From assembly GCA_951812715.1 (NCBI GenBank), contig OX638323.1:186001-250000 (forward strand): a DNA stretch of 64,000 nt. The letters run 5' to 3'. The DNA is from an uncultured Pseudohongiella sp. GTDB taxonomy: Bacteria; Pseudomonadota; Gammaproteobacteria; Pseudomonadales; Pseudohongiellaceae. Below, one piece after another: positions 55,683 to 64,000 of the stretch. The position numbers were made by a program, and so were the translations under genes. The notes below the pieces were generated by a model. That model did not search any database and was not told where the DNA came from. It was given only the letters and a program-made list of their open reading frames with translations. Positions within the stretch are counted from its first letter, which is position 1. Each line of letters starts with the position of its first letter.

Positions 55683-55929
55683 GCCTAAAGATTTTGCCTA
55701 GTCGCTAGAACCTCCTTTTCTTCTCCATACGCTTGTGGGCGCCGCAGTGGCCAGATGGTCACGGACGACGCTCTGATGCCTCAATGGGCAAGCGCGGCAA
55801 AGAAAAGGAGAGAGCCCAGCTCCGAGATTAGTGGACATATTTTAATGTCCGGTAATCTTTATTACCGGACATTAGGAATTACCAGTAAAGCCCGTGTTTT
55901 TAGAGTGTTATAGGCATATTCCGTGCAAC
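55683..55929. other. Element/chromosome junction region
   Basis: No gene and no recognisable tRNA. It holds an 11-bp inverted repeat ctccttttctt (55712-55722) / aagaaaaggag (55800-55810) and the palindrome listed separately. The right end of the element and attR should lie here, since repA is plasmid-type and gor is chromosomal. Confidence 0.5.
55844..55873. repeat. Perfect 13-bp inverted repeat near the junction
   Basis: Arms aatgtccggtaat (55844-55856) and attaccggacatt (55861-55873) around cttt. Partial copies ggacat and ggaattacc flank it. Could be an integrase core or crossover site, or a gor 3'-end structure; it lacks a U-tract. Confidence 0.6.
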
Positions 55930-57300
55930 TCACGTCCCAACCGCGTGAACTTTACGCTGATTTCGCATGGTCACGAATTCTTCCGCCAGGGTTGGATGAA
56001 TGCCGATGGTTCGATCAAAGTCGGCCTTGGTAGCGCCGCAGTTCATCGCGACGGCGAATCCCTGGGCAAGCTCGCCGGCATCCGGACCTGCCATATGCAG
56101 ACCGATAACGCACTGTGATTCGCGCTCGACGATCAGTTTGATCAGGGACAGCTCATCGCGGCCGCTCAAGGTATGTTTCAATTGCCGCACCTTGGCCAGG
56201 TAGACATCGTAGTCCTTTCCCTCCAGTTTCACTTCCGACTCGGTACGGCCGACCGTGGCGATATTCGGATGGCAGAAAACCGCGCTGGGAATATATTCGT
56301 AATCCATGTTTTCATCTTGACCGCCAAACAGCCGGCGGGCGACGATTTGCCCTTCCGCCAGCGCCACCGGCGTCAACGTGACGCGGTTGATAACGTCGCC
56401 AACGGCAAAAATGCCCGGTTCGGCGGTTTCAAAGTGTTCATCCACTTCAATGGCGCCATCGGCCTGCCTCTCGATGCGGGTATTTTCCAACCCAAGATCA
56501 CATGTCATGGGTTTGCGTCCGGTAGCACAAAGCACTTCACCGGTAGCGATTTCTTCCCCGGAATCAAGTATTGCCCGCAATTGCCCGTTGTCCGCTCGCG
56601 CTATGCTTTCGATTTCACGGTTCAGTTCGAGCCGCAATCGCTTGCTGAATTCCCCGGTGATGAACGTGCGGATATCTTCATCGAAACCTCGCAGCAATTT
56701 TTCGCCGCGATAGACCAGGGTGACCGCGACGCCCAGTCCATGCAGGATGCTGGCGAACTCGGCGGCGATATAGCCGCCGCCATAAATCACAATCGATTCC
56801 GGCAATTCCGGCAGATGGAATATTTCATTGGAAGTAATCGCCAACTCATTGCCTGGGAACGAAGTTTTCCAAGGCCAGCCGCCTGTTGCGAGCAAAATAT
56901 AGCGAGCGCGATAGCGCTCGCCGCCGACTTCGACCTCATGCGCGCCGGTCAGCCGGGCGCGGCTGCTAAAAATGCGGATTTTGCGACTTTTAAGAATGTT
57001 CCGGTAAATGCCGTTTAGACGGGCGATTTCCTTATTCTTGTTGGCAAGCAAGCTGGACCAGTCAAATTCGGCTGTTCCCGGTTTCCAGCCGAAACCGCGG
57101 CAGTCTTCCCAATCGTCAGCGTAGTGAGCCGCATAACTGAACAGCTTCTTGGGCACACAGCCGAGGTTGACGCAGGTGCCGCCAAAATCCCTCTCCTCGG
57201 CCACCGCGACTCGAGCTCCCAGATCGGCGGCCACCCGGCATGCCCGCACGCCGCCGGAACCGGCCCCGATCACGAACAGATCAAAATCGTAGTTTTCCAA
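55930..57300 (-). CDS. gor: Glutathione-disulfide reductase
   Basis: A 456-residue FAD/NADPH oxidoreductase; TTG start at 57300 with GGGAGATATA before it. FAD site DLFVIGAGSGGVRACRVAA, redox disulfide GGTCVNLGCVPKK, NADPH-binding IVIYGGGYIAAEFASILHG, FAD site 2 EPGIFAVGDVIN, and the dimer-domain catalytic His-Glu in IGIHPTLAEEF. It reduces oxidised glutathione in the cytoplasm. It is the first chromosomal gene after the element; its usual neighbour in this cluster, tatD, is not seen, either because the genome has another order or because the element lies there. Confidence 0.9.
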   Translation of the reverse strand: MENYDFDLFVIGAGSGGVRACRVAADLGARVAVAEERDFGGTCVNLGCVPKKLFSYAAHYADDWEDCRGFGWKPGTAEFDWSSLLANKNKEIARLNGIYRNILKSRKIRIFSSRARLTGAHEVEVGGERYRARYILLATGGWPWKTSFPGNELAITSNEIFHLPELPESIVIYGGGYIAAEFASILHGLGVAVTLVYRGEKLLRGFDEDIRTFITGEFSKRLRLELNREIESIARADNGQLRAILDSGEEIATGEVLCATGRKPMTCDLGLENTRIERQADGAIEVDEHFETAEPGIFAVGDVINRVTLTPVALAEGQIVARRLFGGQDENMDYEYIPSAVFCHPNIATVGRTESEVKLEGKDYDVYLAKVRQLKHTLSGRDELSLIKLIVERESQCVIGLHMAGPDAGELAQGFAVAMNCGATKADFDRTIGIHPTLAEEFVTMRNQRKVHAVGT

Positions 57301-57394
57301 TATATCTCCCTAGTTATTCGCCGAGCAATTTCTTGCCTGGAACTTGCAGACACACGCAAGTGCGGTGCCGAAGCCCTGGCTTATAAAGGCTTGC

Positions 57395-57730
57395 CTAGAT
57401 AAACAATTCCGGGCCATCGGCGGCCGGCAGATTCGCCAGGCAGTTTTCGATAGCCGATTTCGCCGCGGCATCCGCTTCCTGTAATCGCAGGCCGATACCA
57501 TTGCGAGCAGCTCCCGCGGCCGGATTTACCCAGACTACCTGCCCGCTTACGGGAATGCGCTCGTTCGCGCCGGGCAGCAGTAACAACAGGAAGATTCGCT
57601 CGCCTAGACAGCCATCTTCCACGTCCGGCACAAAAATAGCGCCGGACAGGATGAATGGCATCCACATCGCCCGCAATGTGACGAAGTCGTCGATCACTAT
57701 CGGCAGCACCCTGCCCTTTGTAACTTGCAT
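57395..57730 (-). CDS. pilZ: PilZ-domain protein
   Basis: A 111-residue PilZ protein. GRVLPIVIDDFVTLRAMWMP, VPVSG-type strand RIPVSGQVVWVNPAAGAARN and GIGLRLQE match PilZ of the holB-pilZ cluster, which in pseudomonads is needed for chromosomal type IV pili and, in this subgroup, often does not bind cyclic-di-GMP. It lies 21 bp after holB. Presence suggests the host makes chromosomal type IV pili. Confidence 0.8.
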   Translation of the reverse strand: MQVTKGRVLPIVIDDFVTLRAMWMPFILSGAIFVPDVEDGCLGERIFLLLLLPGANERIPVSGQVVWVNPAAGAARNGIGLRLQEADAAAKSAIENCLANLPAADGPELFI

Positions 57731-57751
57731 TTGCTCCCTCCCTGGCCGGAA

Positions 57752-58783
57752 TCAACTCTCCCGAGGCCGTTCTTGCCGGGTCCAACTTCGGAAAGTACTT
57801 TCCAGCAGCAATTGTGGATTGGGGTTGCCCGGACCGGATAGCTGTTGTCTGACCTTGGTTACCTGTCGCTGAAATTCAAGCAGTACGCCCAGGCGAGCCG
57901 CGCTATCCGCTTCGGTCAAGGCCTCGGCGAGCTGGCGGTTTTCAGTACCGCGCCATTCGCCGTTGACCAGTCCTCGAATTAATATAGTCGAGATTCTCGC
58001 CAAATGCTCAAACACGGCGGATTCACCGGCTTTTGCCACCACTTTGGCAGCGTGTTGCGCGCCGATTCGTCCTTCCAGCAAATCAAGCAGCAATTGCCGC
58101 AGCGAGACAAATTCGGAAACCTGTCCACTGCGCAATCCCTGCTCGAGGGCCAGCGGACGATTGCCAAACATTTCCAGTAGTTCCAGCATTCGTTCGCTGG
58201 AATCGAATTCGCTTCCGGACAAGCGCTGACGAAGCCAGGCAGCAGCAATATCAGCGTCCGGTCCGGGCAGAGGCAGCAACTGGCAGCGGCTGCGAATCGT
58301 GGGTAGCAGGCTGCCTGGACTGATTCCGGCCAGCAGCAGATAGGCGGAAGTGGCCGGTTCCTCCAGGGTTTTTAGCAACGCGTTCGAGGCGGAAAGCGTC
58401 AACCGCTCGGCTTGTAGGATGAGCGCCACCCGGCCCTGGCCGGAAAAGCTGCTGCGGCTGAGAAACTCCGCCAATTCGCGAATCTGGTCAACCCCAATGT
58501 CTTTTCTGCCTTCTGGCGGCTGCGCCAGCAACAGGTCGGGATGATGTTCGGCGCCTCCGGCCAGACAACTTCGGCATTGATAGCAGGCCCGTTCCGCTAC
58601 GGGACTTTCGCAGAGCAGAAAATTCGCGAATTCGCGGGCAAAACCCGTACGCCCGGTGCCCTTGTCGCCACAGAACAGATAGGCGTGAGCCAAGACGCCG
58701 GATTGCTGTTGCCGGCAAAGCCGCCGCCAGATCTGTTCTTGCCAGGGCCAGGGCGGACGCGTGGCGTCATTGATCAGATTCAT
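57752..58783 (-). CDS. holB: DNA polymerase III delta-prime subunit
   Basis: A 343-residue clamp-loader subunit. AAA-like N-terminal domain with FCGDKGTGRTGFAREFA, a zinc site (CESPVAERACYQCRSC), VDQIRELAEFLSRS, and ASNALLKTLEEPATSAYLLL; C-terminal helical clamp-loader domain. It overlaps tmk by 4 bp (ATGA). It helps load the beta clamp on DNA. Confidence 0.9.
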   Translation of the reverse strand: MNLINDATRPPWPWQEQIWRRLCRQQQSGVLAHAYLFCGDKGTGRTGFAREFANFLLCESPVAERACYQCRSCLAGGAEHHPDLLLAQPPEGRKDIGVDQIRELAEFLSRSSFSGQGRVALILQAERLTLSASNALLKTLEEPATSAYLLLAGISPGSLLPTIRSRCQLLPLPGPDADIAAAWLRQRLSGSEFDSSERMLELLEMFGNRPLALEQGLRSGQVSEFVSLRQLLLDLLEGRIGAQHAAKVVAKAGESAVFEHLARISTILIRGLVNGEWRGTENRQLAEALTEADSAARLGVLLEFQRQVTKVRQQLSGPGNPNPQLLLESTFRSWTRQERPRES

Positions 58784-59409
58784 CGCAATTCCGGCAACTT
58801 GTCCATGACGGCGGCGCGCAACATCAGCCGAACGCTATCCGGATCCGCCGAAGCATCGATCAATACGCAGCGTTCCGGTTCAGCGCGGGCGATTTCCTGA
58901 TAGCTTTGCCTTACCCGGGCATGAAAGTCGATGGTTTCCCGCTCAATGCGATCTGGCGCGCCTCGCCGGCGTACCCGGCCGAGACCGACCTCCGGGTTCA
59001 GGTCGAGAATGACAGTGAGATCCGGTCGCAGTTCTCCCTGAACCATGGATTGCAACGCGGAAATGCAGTCCCGTGGTAGTCCTCTACCGCCACCCTGATA
59101 GGCGAAGGTGGCATCGGTGAAGCGGTCGCAAACGACCCATTTACCCTGTTCCAGCGCCGGCAAGATACATTTGTCGAGGTGGTCGGCCCGGGCGGCGAAT
59201 ATCAGCAGCAATTCGGTAAGGGCCGCGAGATTTTCGCCGCCACTGTCCAGCAACCGCGAACGAATATTTTCCGCGAGGGCGGTTCCACCCGGTTCCCTGG
59301 TGCAAAGATAATCGATGGCGCGATCGCGAAGTATTTCCTCGAGCACGGCGATATTGGTGCTCTTCCCTACCCCCTCGACGCCTTCAATGGTGATGAACTT
59401 GCCTGTCAT
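58780..59409 (-). CDS. tmk: Thymidylate kinase
   Basis: A 209-residue dTMP kinase. P-loop FITIEGVEGVGKSTN, CTREPGGTALAENIRSRLLD, the DR-Y motif CDRFTDATFAYQGGGRGLPR, and a lid region with VRRRGAPDRIERE. It makes dTDP from dTMP. Between mltG and holB, the usual order in gammaproteobacteria. Confidence 0.95.
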   Translation of the reverse strand: MTGKFITIEGVEGVGKSTNIAVLEEILRDRAIDYLCTREPGGTALAENIRSRLLDSGGENLAALTELLLIFAARADHLDKCILPALEQGKWVVCDRFTDATFAYQGGGRGLPRDCISALQSMVQGELRPDLTVILDLNPEVGLGRVRRRGAPDRIERETIDFHARVRQSYQEIARAEPERCVLIDASADPDSVRLMLRAAVMDKLPELR

Positions 59410-59430
59410 CGGAATTCCAAAGCGGCTTGC

Positions 59431-60519
59431 CTAATTTCGCGGCAGCGAGCAGTTCGCTGAATCCCGGCGGCGCTGGTAGCAATTAACCGCGGCATTATGT
59501 TCTTCCAGCGTCTCGGAAAAATAGTGATTGCCATCGTTGGTGCCAACGAAGTACAGATAGTTCGACGCGGTGGGGCGCAAGCTGGCGCGGATCGAATCCA
59601 AGCCGGCCAGGGCAATCGGGGTCGGCGGTAAACCATTGATCCGATAGGTATTGTAGGGCGAGAACTCATCGAGATCGGGCGCACGCAGGTTGCCGTCAAA
59701 GCGGCTGCCGAGGCCGTAGATGACGGTCGGATCAGACTGCAGCCTCATGCCCTGTTGCAGCCGGCGCAGGAAAACGCCGGCGATAAGCCCGCGCTGTTCG
59801 CTGTTGGCAGCTTCCTTTTCCACGATCGAGGCGAGAATCAGCGCTTGGTATGGCGTTGTCAGCGGCAGGCCCGCGTCGCGAGAATTCCATTCGCGATCAA
59901 CGATTTCGCGCAGCCTGGCGTTGGCCCGCAACAGGATTTGCAGATCCGTGGCGCCGGCGGCATAGAAATAAGTGTCAGGGAAGATCATCCCTTCCGGCGC
60001 GGAAACTTCCAGCTGCAACGCCTCCGCAATCTCTTCCATCCCCATGCCGCGCAATTCCGGTTTGATGCCTTCGCCGCGCTGGATTTCCGTCAGCGCCTGA
60101 TCGAAGGTCCAGCCTTCGATCAAGGTAAGCCGATATTGGCGCGTTTCGCCCGACACGAAAAGCGCGAGCAACTCCGCCGGCGTAGCGCCGGCAGGCAATT
60201 CATATTCGCCATACCGGATCGCCTGTTCGACGCCTTGAAGGCGCGCCAGCGAATTGAACAGGATGGGATAGTCGATGATGCCCTGGTCCCGCAGATTCCG
60301 ACTCAATTGATCGAATGGCGTGCCGGCGTCGATCACGAAAACACGCTCCACCGGCAGACTTTCAAGCGGACGATAAAGATATTGCCGGGACAGGCTCAGA
60401 ACAAGCAGCGCGGGGATCAGCAACAATACAGCGGACAGCAGCAGCCAGCCTCGAACCCTTTGCCTGCGATCATCCTTTCCACTCATGGAACCGCGCCGGA
60501 AATCAGAATCTTGCGGCAT
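59431..60519 (-). CDS. mltG: Endolytic murein transglycosylase MltG (YceG)
   Basis: A 362-residue protein. Cytoplasmic tail, membrane helix at about 25-45 (LLLSAVLLLIPALLVLSL), LysM-like periplasmic domain, then the YceG catalytic region with ASIVEKEAANSEQRGLIAGV (catalytic Glu), LQSDPTVIYGLG and NTYRINGLPPTPI. GAAGGA precedes ATG 60519; an internal ATG at 60486 is also possible. It cuts nascent glycan strands. Confidence 0.9.
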   Translation of the reverse strand: MPQDSDFRRGSMSGKDDRRQRVRGWLLLSAVLLLIPALLVLSLSRQYLYRPLESLPVERVFVIDAGTPFDQLSRNLRDQGIIDYPILFNSLARLQGVEQAIRYGEYELPAGATPAELLALFVSGETRQYRLTLIEGWTFDQALTEIQRGEGIKPELRGMGMEEIAEALQLEVSAPEGMIFPDTYFYAAGATDLQILLRANARLREIVDREWNSRDAGLPLTTPYQALILASIVEKEAANSEQRGLIAGVFLRRLQQGMRLQSDPTVIYGLGSRFDGNLRAPDLDEFSPYNTYRINGLPPTPIALAGLDSIRASLRPTASNYLYFVGTNDGNHYFSETLEEHNAAVNCYQRRRDSANCSLPRN

Positions 60520-60587
60520 AATCCTTCAAACCGGCGTCGAATTCAACGCTGCCGCGGCTCAGCGGGCCACCTTGCCACAGCCGGGTA

Positions 60588-61829
60588 TCAGTTAAGGCGG
60601 GAAAAGATCAGCGAGCCGTTGGTGCCACCGAAACCGAAAGAATTGCTGAGTGCAACATCGAACTTCAGTTCGCGGCTGGTATGAGGCACATAATCGAGGT
60701 CGCAACCGTCATCTGGTTCGTCCAGGTTGATGGTCGGCGGCACAACGCCGTCACGCAAAGCCAGAATAGAGATGATCGCCTCCACGGAGCCCGCGGCGCC
60801 AAGCAGATGGCCGATCATCGATTTGCTTGAGCTGACGCTGATGGATTGCGCTTGCTCGCCGAACACGGATTTTATGGCCTCGGTTTCCGCCAGATCTCCG
60901 GCTATGGTAGAGGTGCCGTGGGCATTGATATAGCCCACCTGCTCAGGGTTCAGCCTGGCGTCGCGCAATGCGTTGCGCATGCAAGCGGCCGCGCCGGCGC
61001 CGCCGGGGGCCGGCGCCGTGGCATGGTAGGCGTCGCCGCTCATGCCGAAGCCAACCAGTTCGGCGTGTATATGGGCGCCCCTCGACTTGGCGTGTTCGAG
61101 CTCTTCCAGCACCAGAATTCCGGCGCCGTCGCCAAGCACGAAACCGTCCCGGCTCCTGTCCCAGGGCCGGCTTGCCCGCCGCGGATCGTCATTGCGGGTT
61201 GACAGCGCTCTGGCGGCGCAGAATCCACTGAGACCCACCGAGCAGGTTGCCATCTCCGCGCCACCGGTCAGCATGATCTCGGCCTGGCCAAGACTGATCA
61301 TGTTGGCCGCCAGGCCGATATTATGGGTGCCGGTAGCGCAAGCCGTGCTGACGGCAATGTTTGGGCCTTGCAAACCGAATTGCATCGACAGGTTACCGGC
61401 GATCATGTTTATGATTGAGCCCGGCACGAAAAACGGACTGGTCTTGCGCGGACCCGTATCGCGAATCTGCAGCGAGGTTTTTTCGATTGCATCGATGCCG
61501 CCGATGCCGGAGCCGATAGCCACGCCTGCCCGCTCCGGATTCCACTGTCCGTCCTTGAGCCCCGCATCGTTCATGGCCTGAATGCCGGCAGCGAAACCGT
61601 AGTGGATGAATGTATCCATTCGACGCGCATCCTTGCGCGACATGTATTCCGTGCAGTCAAAATCCTTGACCATGCCGCCGAAACGGGTGGAAAACTCGGA
61701 TACATCAAAAATTGTAATCGGTCCAATGCCACTGCGGCCATCGCAAATGGCATTCCAACACGTCTCTACCGAGTTGCCCGCCGGGCTGATCATGCCCATT
61801 CCGGTGACTACGACCCGTCTGCCGTTCAA
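60588..61829 (-). CDS. fabF: 3-oxoacyl-ACP synthase II
   Basis: A 413-residue beta-ketoacyl synthase. TTG start at 61829 with AGGA upstream. Catalytic Cys in [12 protein letters not shown], His in [13 protein letters not shown], second His in [16 protein letters not shown], and the closing [14 protein letters not shown]. It elongates fatty acids in the cytosol. No pabC gene follows; mltG is next. Confidence 0.95.
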   Translation of the reverse strand: MNGRRVVVTGMGMISPAGNSVETCWNAICDGRSGIGPITIFDVSEFSTRFGGMVKDFDCTEYMSRKDARRMDTFIHYGFAAGIQAMNDAGLKDGQWNPERAGVAIGSGIGGIDAIEKTSLQIRDTGPRKTSPFFVPGSIINMIAGNLSMQFGLQGPNIAVSTACATGTHNIGLAANMISLGQAEIMLTGGAEMATCSVGLSGFCAARALSTRNDDPRRASRPWDRSRDGFVLGDGAGILVLEELEHAKSRGAHIHAELVGFGMSGDAYHATAPAPGGAGAAACMRNALRDARLNPEQVGYINAHGTSTIAGDLAETEAIKSVFGEQAQSISVSSSKSMIGHLLGAAGSVEAIISILALRDGVVPPTINLDEPDDGCDLDYVPHTSRELKFDVALSNSFGFGGTNGSLIFSRLN

Positions 61830-61862
61830 AGCGTCGTCCTCGATAATGGATGATGCAGAAAA

Positions 61863-61892
61863 AAGTTACCCGGATGAATCTCCGGGTAACTT
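61863..61892 (-). terminator. Rho-independent terminator after acpP
   Basis: Stem aagttacccgg/ccgggtaactt, followed on the minus strand by TTTTTTC. It should separate highly expressed acpP from fabF. Confidence 0.85.
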
Positions 61893-61913
61893 GAATTCCG
61901 ATTACAGGAAAGT

Positions 61914-62168
61914 TTACAGGTGATTTCGGATGTAATCACATGCGGATTGTACAGTTGTGATTTTTTCCGCTTCTTCGTCAGGAATTTCGGTTTCAAATTC
62001 CTCTTCCAGGGCCATTACCAATTCAACCGTGTCCAGCGAGTCAGCGCCCAGGTCCTCCACGAAGGAAGCCGAAGGCTTTACATCTTCCGCCTTGACGCCG
62101 AGTTGATCGCAGACAATTTCCTTGACACGTTCGTCAATTCGCTTATCGCGTTCGTCAATATTAGCCAT
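61914..62168 (-). CDS. acpP: Acyl carrier protein (fatty-acid synthesis)
   Basis: An 84-residue, strongly acidic ACP with the phosphopantetheine site in [20 protein letters not shown] (Ser of DSL). AGGAACAG precedes ATG. It has a typical AcpP sequence, unlike the element-borne ACP at 50812-51099. Flanked by terminators on both sides, so largely its own transcript. Confidence 0.95.
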   Translation of the reverse strand: MANIDERDKRIDERVKEIVCDQLGVKAEDVKPSASFVEDLGADSLDTVELVMALEEEFETEIPDEEAEKITTVQSACDYIRNHL

Positions 62169-62305
62169 ATCTGTTCCTAGCTCCTGATACCATCAATCAA
62201 ACAGCGGTAATTCTGGTCTTCCCTGAACCGGGCGGCACTCAATCCACCGTGCTGTGCAGAGCGCCAAGTTTACCCTTATTTACCATTGATGTAATGTGCA
62301 AATGC

Positions 62306-62325
62306 AAAAAAAGCCCTCTCCGGGC
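62306..62325 (-). terminator. Rho-independent terminator after fabG
   Basis: Stem gccc/gggc, loop ggaga, followed on the minus strand by seven T. Short stem, so possibly partial. Confidence 0.6.
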
Positions 62326-62354
62326 ATCTTCGGGATGGTACCGCCGCCTGGGGA

Positions 62355-63101
62355 TCAGGCCAGATACATCCCCCCATTAACATGCACGGTTTCACCCGTG
62401 ATGTATGCGCCGCCGCTGGAAACGAGGAATCGCACCACGGCGGCGACTTCTTCCGCGCGGCCGAGCCGCCGCAGAGGAATCTGGTTCAACATGCCTTGTA
62501 CTTGCGTCTCGGGCAGGTTGCTGGTCATGTCGGTTTCGATAAAGCCCGGCGCGACAGCGTTCACGGTTATGCCACGGGAGCCGATCTCCCGGGCCAGAGA
62601 GCGGGTGAATCCCTCGATACCGGCTTTGGAAGCGCAATAATTGCTTTGGCCGGGATTGCCGCTCGAACCTACCACCGAGCTGATATTGACAATGCGACCC
62701 CAGCGCGCTCGCGTCATGGGTTTCAGGCAGGCTCTGGTAACCCGGAACATGGAATTGAGATTGGTATTGATTACTTCGTTCCATTCTTCTTCTTTCATAC
62801 GCAGCAACAGGTTGTCGCGGGTTATGCCGGCATTGTTGACCAGTACCGCCGGCGCGCCAATTCCCGCTTGCAATGACTGCATGAGGTCGCCTACGGATTC
62901 GCTCGCGCTGACATCGAGCCTGAATCCATCGCCCGAAATCTCTTGTTCCGCGAAGTAGCGGGCAATGCGCTCGGACCCGGCATCCGTGGTAGCGGTGCCG
63001 GCCACGGTAAACCCTTGCCGGCCGAGTTCAAGAGCAATGGCCTTGCCGATGCCCCTGCTCGCTCCGGTTACCAATGCCACTTTACCTTTTGGGTCCAGCA
63101 T
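62355..63101 (-). CDS. fabG: 3-oxoacyl-ACP reductase
   Basis: About 248 residues from ATG 63101 (GAGGATTC just upstream). TGASRGIGKA nucleotide site, VLVNNAGITRDNLL, catalytic Ser-Tyr-Lys in NISSVVGSSGNPGQSNYCAS plus K, and the PGFIETDM loop. Full-length short-chain dehydrogenase; it reduces 3-ketoacyl-ACP with NADPH. Confidence 0.95.
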   Translation of the reverse strand: MLDPKGKVALVTGASRGIGKAIALELGRQGFTVAGTATTDAGSERIARYFAEQEISGDGFRLDVSASESVGDLMQSLQAGIGAPAVLVNNAGITRDNLLLRMKEEEWNEVINTNLNSMFRVTRACLKPMTRARWGRIVNISSVVGSSGNPGQSNYCASKAGIEGFTRSLAREIGSRGITVNAVAPGFIETDMTSNLPETQVQGMLNQIPLRRLGRAEEVAAVVRFLVSSGGAYITGETVHVNGGMYLA

Positions 63102-63240
63102 GAATCCTCGATCTCTCCGCGCCGGTGGACACACCGGTATTCCGCCTTAATCCCGCATGCAGCTTCGATTCTCCACCCGGATTCGGGTTAGCGCACGGTG
63201 AATACAGCGCCCTAGCAAACGCGGAAGTATACCCGATTTG

Positions 63241-64000
63241 TCATGCCAATTCGGAAATCGCCTGGGCAAGGCTTTCCGGGCTGTCACAGTTCCAGGTCGC
63301 GAGCCGCGGAGAAATGCGCTTGATCAGGCCGCTCAGCACTTTGCCGGGGCCGCATTCGAGTATCCGGCCGATGCCCTTTCCGCTCATGAATTCAATGCAA
63401 TCGATCCAGCGCACGGGGTGACAAAGTTGCGCTACCAGGTTTTCCCTGATTTCGTCCGGGTCGCGACTCGCCCGGCCGCTGAAATTCTGCACGATCGGAA
63501 TCGCGGCCGGGCGGAAATCCAGTAAGGCCAACTCCTGCTCGAGTTTTAGCCGCGCCGGTTCCATCATCATGCAATGAGAAGGCGCCGACATCTTCAGCGG
63601 CAAGGCTCTTCTTGCTCCCGCCGCCAGACAAAATTTCATGGCGCGCGTTACCGCCGCCGCATCGCCGGCAATGACCGTCTGGCCCGGCGAATTGTAGTTG
63701 GCCGCGGATACGGCGCCCTCCCCCGCTGCTTCCGCTTCGGCGCAGGCACGCTCGAGCGCCGCGCTGTCTAGGCCAATGATCGCGGCGATGCCGCCGACGC
63801 CCTTGGGAACTGCATTCTGCATGAATAGCCCCCGCTTGTGCACCGTGCCGATGGCGGCGCCAAATTCGAGCACTCCGGCTGCTACCAGAGCGGAATACTC
63901 GCCGAGACTGTGGCCGGCCAGCATTGCCGGTTTGGCCCCGCCCTGGCGCTGCCACATGCGCCAGAGCGCGATTCCGGCCGCAAGCAGCGCCGGCTGGGTA
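63241..64000 (-). CDS. fabD: Malonyl-CoA:ACP transacylase (5' end cut by window edge)
   Basis: The C-terminal 252 residues of FabD, open to the right edge. The nucleophile is in AGHSLGEYSALVAAG. The His region MSAPSHCMMMEPARLKLEQ and EILS-type VLSGLIKRI follow. First gene of the fab cluster in transcription order within the window. It loads malonyl groups on ACP. Confidence 0.95.
   Translation of the reverse strand, partial: TQPALLAAGIALWRMWQRQGGAKPAMLAGHSLGEYSALVAAGVLEFGAAIGTVHKRGLFMQNAVPKGVGGIAAIIGLDSAALERACAEAEAAGEGAVSAANYNSPGQTVIAGDAAAVTRAMKFCLAAGARRALPLKMSAPSHCMMMEPARLKLEQELALLDFRPAAIPIVQNFSGRASRDPDEIRENLVAQLCHPVRWIDCIEFMSGKGIGRILECGPGKVLSGLIKRISPRLATWNCDSPESLAQAISELA

Noticed and set aside
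55683..55929. tRNA gene as integration target
   Set aside because: No cloverleaf or T-loop sequence found on either strand.
59755..60684. Long plus-strand frame opposite mltG
   Set aside because: Antisense shadow of a well-recognised gene.

Overview
The window joins two kinds of DNA. From about 55.93 kb to the right edge lies an ordinary gammaproteobacterial housekeeping cluster on the minus strand: fabD (cut by the edge), fabG, acpP, fabF, mltG, tmk, holB, a PilZ-domain gene and a glutathione reductase. This fatty-acid/DNA-replication gene order is typical of Gammaproteobacteria such as the pseudomonads, but no pabC lies between fabF and mltG. The genus cannot be named from the sequence alone. 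From base 1 to about 55.7 kb the DNA is a conjugative element, either an integrative conjugative element or an integrated conjugative plasmid. Its left end is outside the window. The right junction must fall between the end of the repA antisense-RNA terminator (55682) and the end of gor (55930), a segment that carries a perfect 13-bp inverted repeat but no recognisable tRNA.

Layout of the element. 0-4.4 kb: a truncated prepilin-like gene, a ribbon-helix-helix protein preceded by a strikingly phased TGGGTGCA repeat array, a tyrosine recombinase, a small membrane protein and radC. 4.4-25.4 kb: one long, mostly stop/start-overlapping minus-strand block that runs from a VirB11-like ATPase through VirB3, VirB2, VirB4, VirB8, VirB9 and VirB10-like proteins straight into a type IVb (R64 thin-pilus-like) set: PilL-like lipoproteins, PilN secretin, PilO, PilP, PilQ ATPase, PilR, PilS prepilin, two minor prepilins. 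The block ends with a secreted protein of ten thrombospondin-type-like repeats and a secreted matrixin-type metalloprotease. 25.4-34.2 kb: a MOBC-type relaxase candidate, a structured divergent region (probable oriT/control region), the coupling protein, SSB, two tandem ParB paralogues, ParA, and VirB5/TrbJ and VirB6/TrbL on the plus strand. 34.2-54.0 kb: a minus-strand accessory block of ICE-hallmark genes (AcaB/DUF1845-like, DUF3577-like), many small unknowns, a MoxR-AAA/VWA pair resembling CobS/CobT, a large ParB-like protein, a tandem-duplicated HAD protein, a FliA-like sigma factor, an acyl carrier protein, and PcfJ-like and DUF6915-like proteins. 54.0-55.7 kb: an IncFII-like replicon with repA, a downstream DnaA box and an upstream convergent antisense RNA.

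Together the genes describe a self-transmissible element with its own replication (RepA), partition (ParA/ParB), DNA processing (relaxase, coupling protein, SSB), mating channel and a mate-recognition pilus whose tip may carry the repeat protein. The accessory block shows unusually regular leader architecture. At least six genes are preceded by related TCAGCCCG hairpins, several Shine-Dalgarno sequences sit inside short hairpins, and each unit ends in a strong Rho-independent terminator. The sigma factor, ACP and CobS/CobT-like modules have no obvious conjugation role and are the most likely places for undescribed biology. No VirB1, VirB7, prepilin peptidase or pilus lytic transglycosylase is visible in the window.
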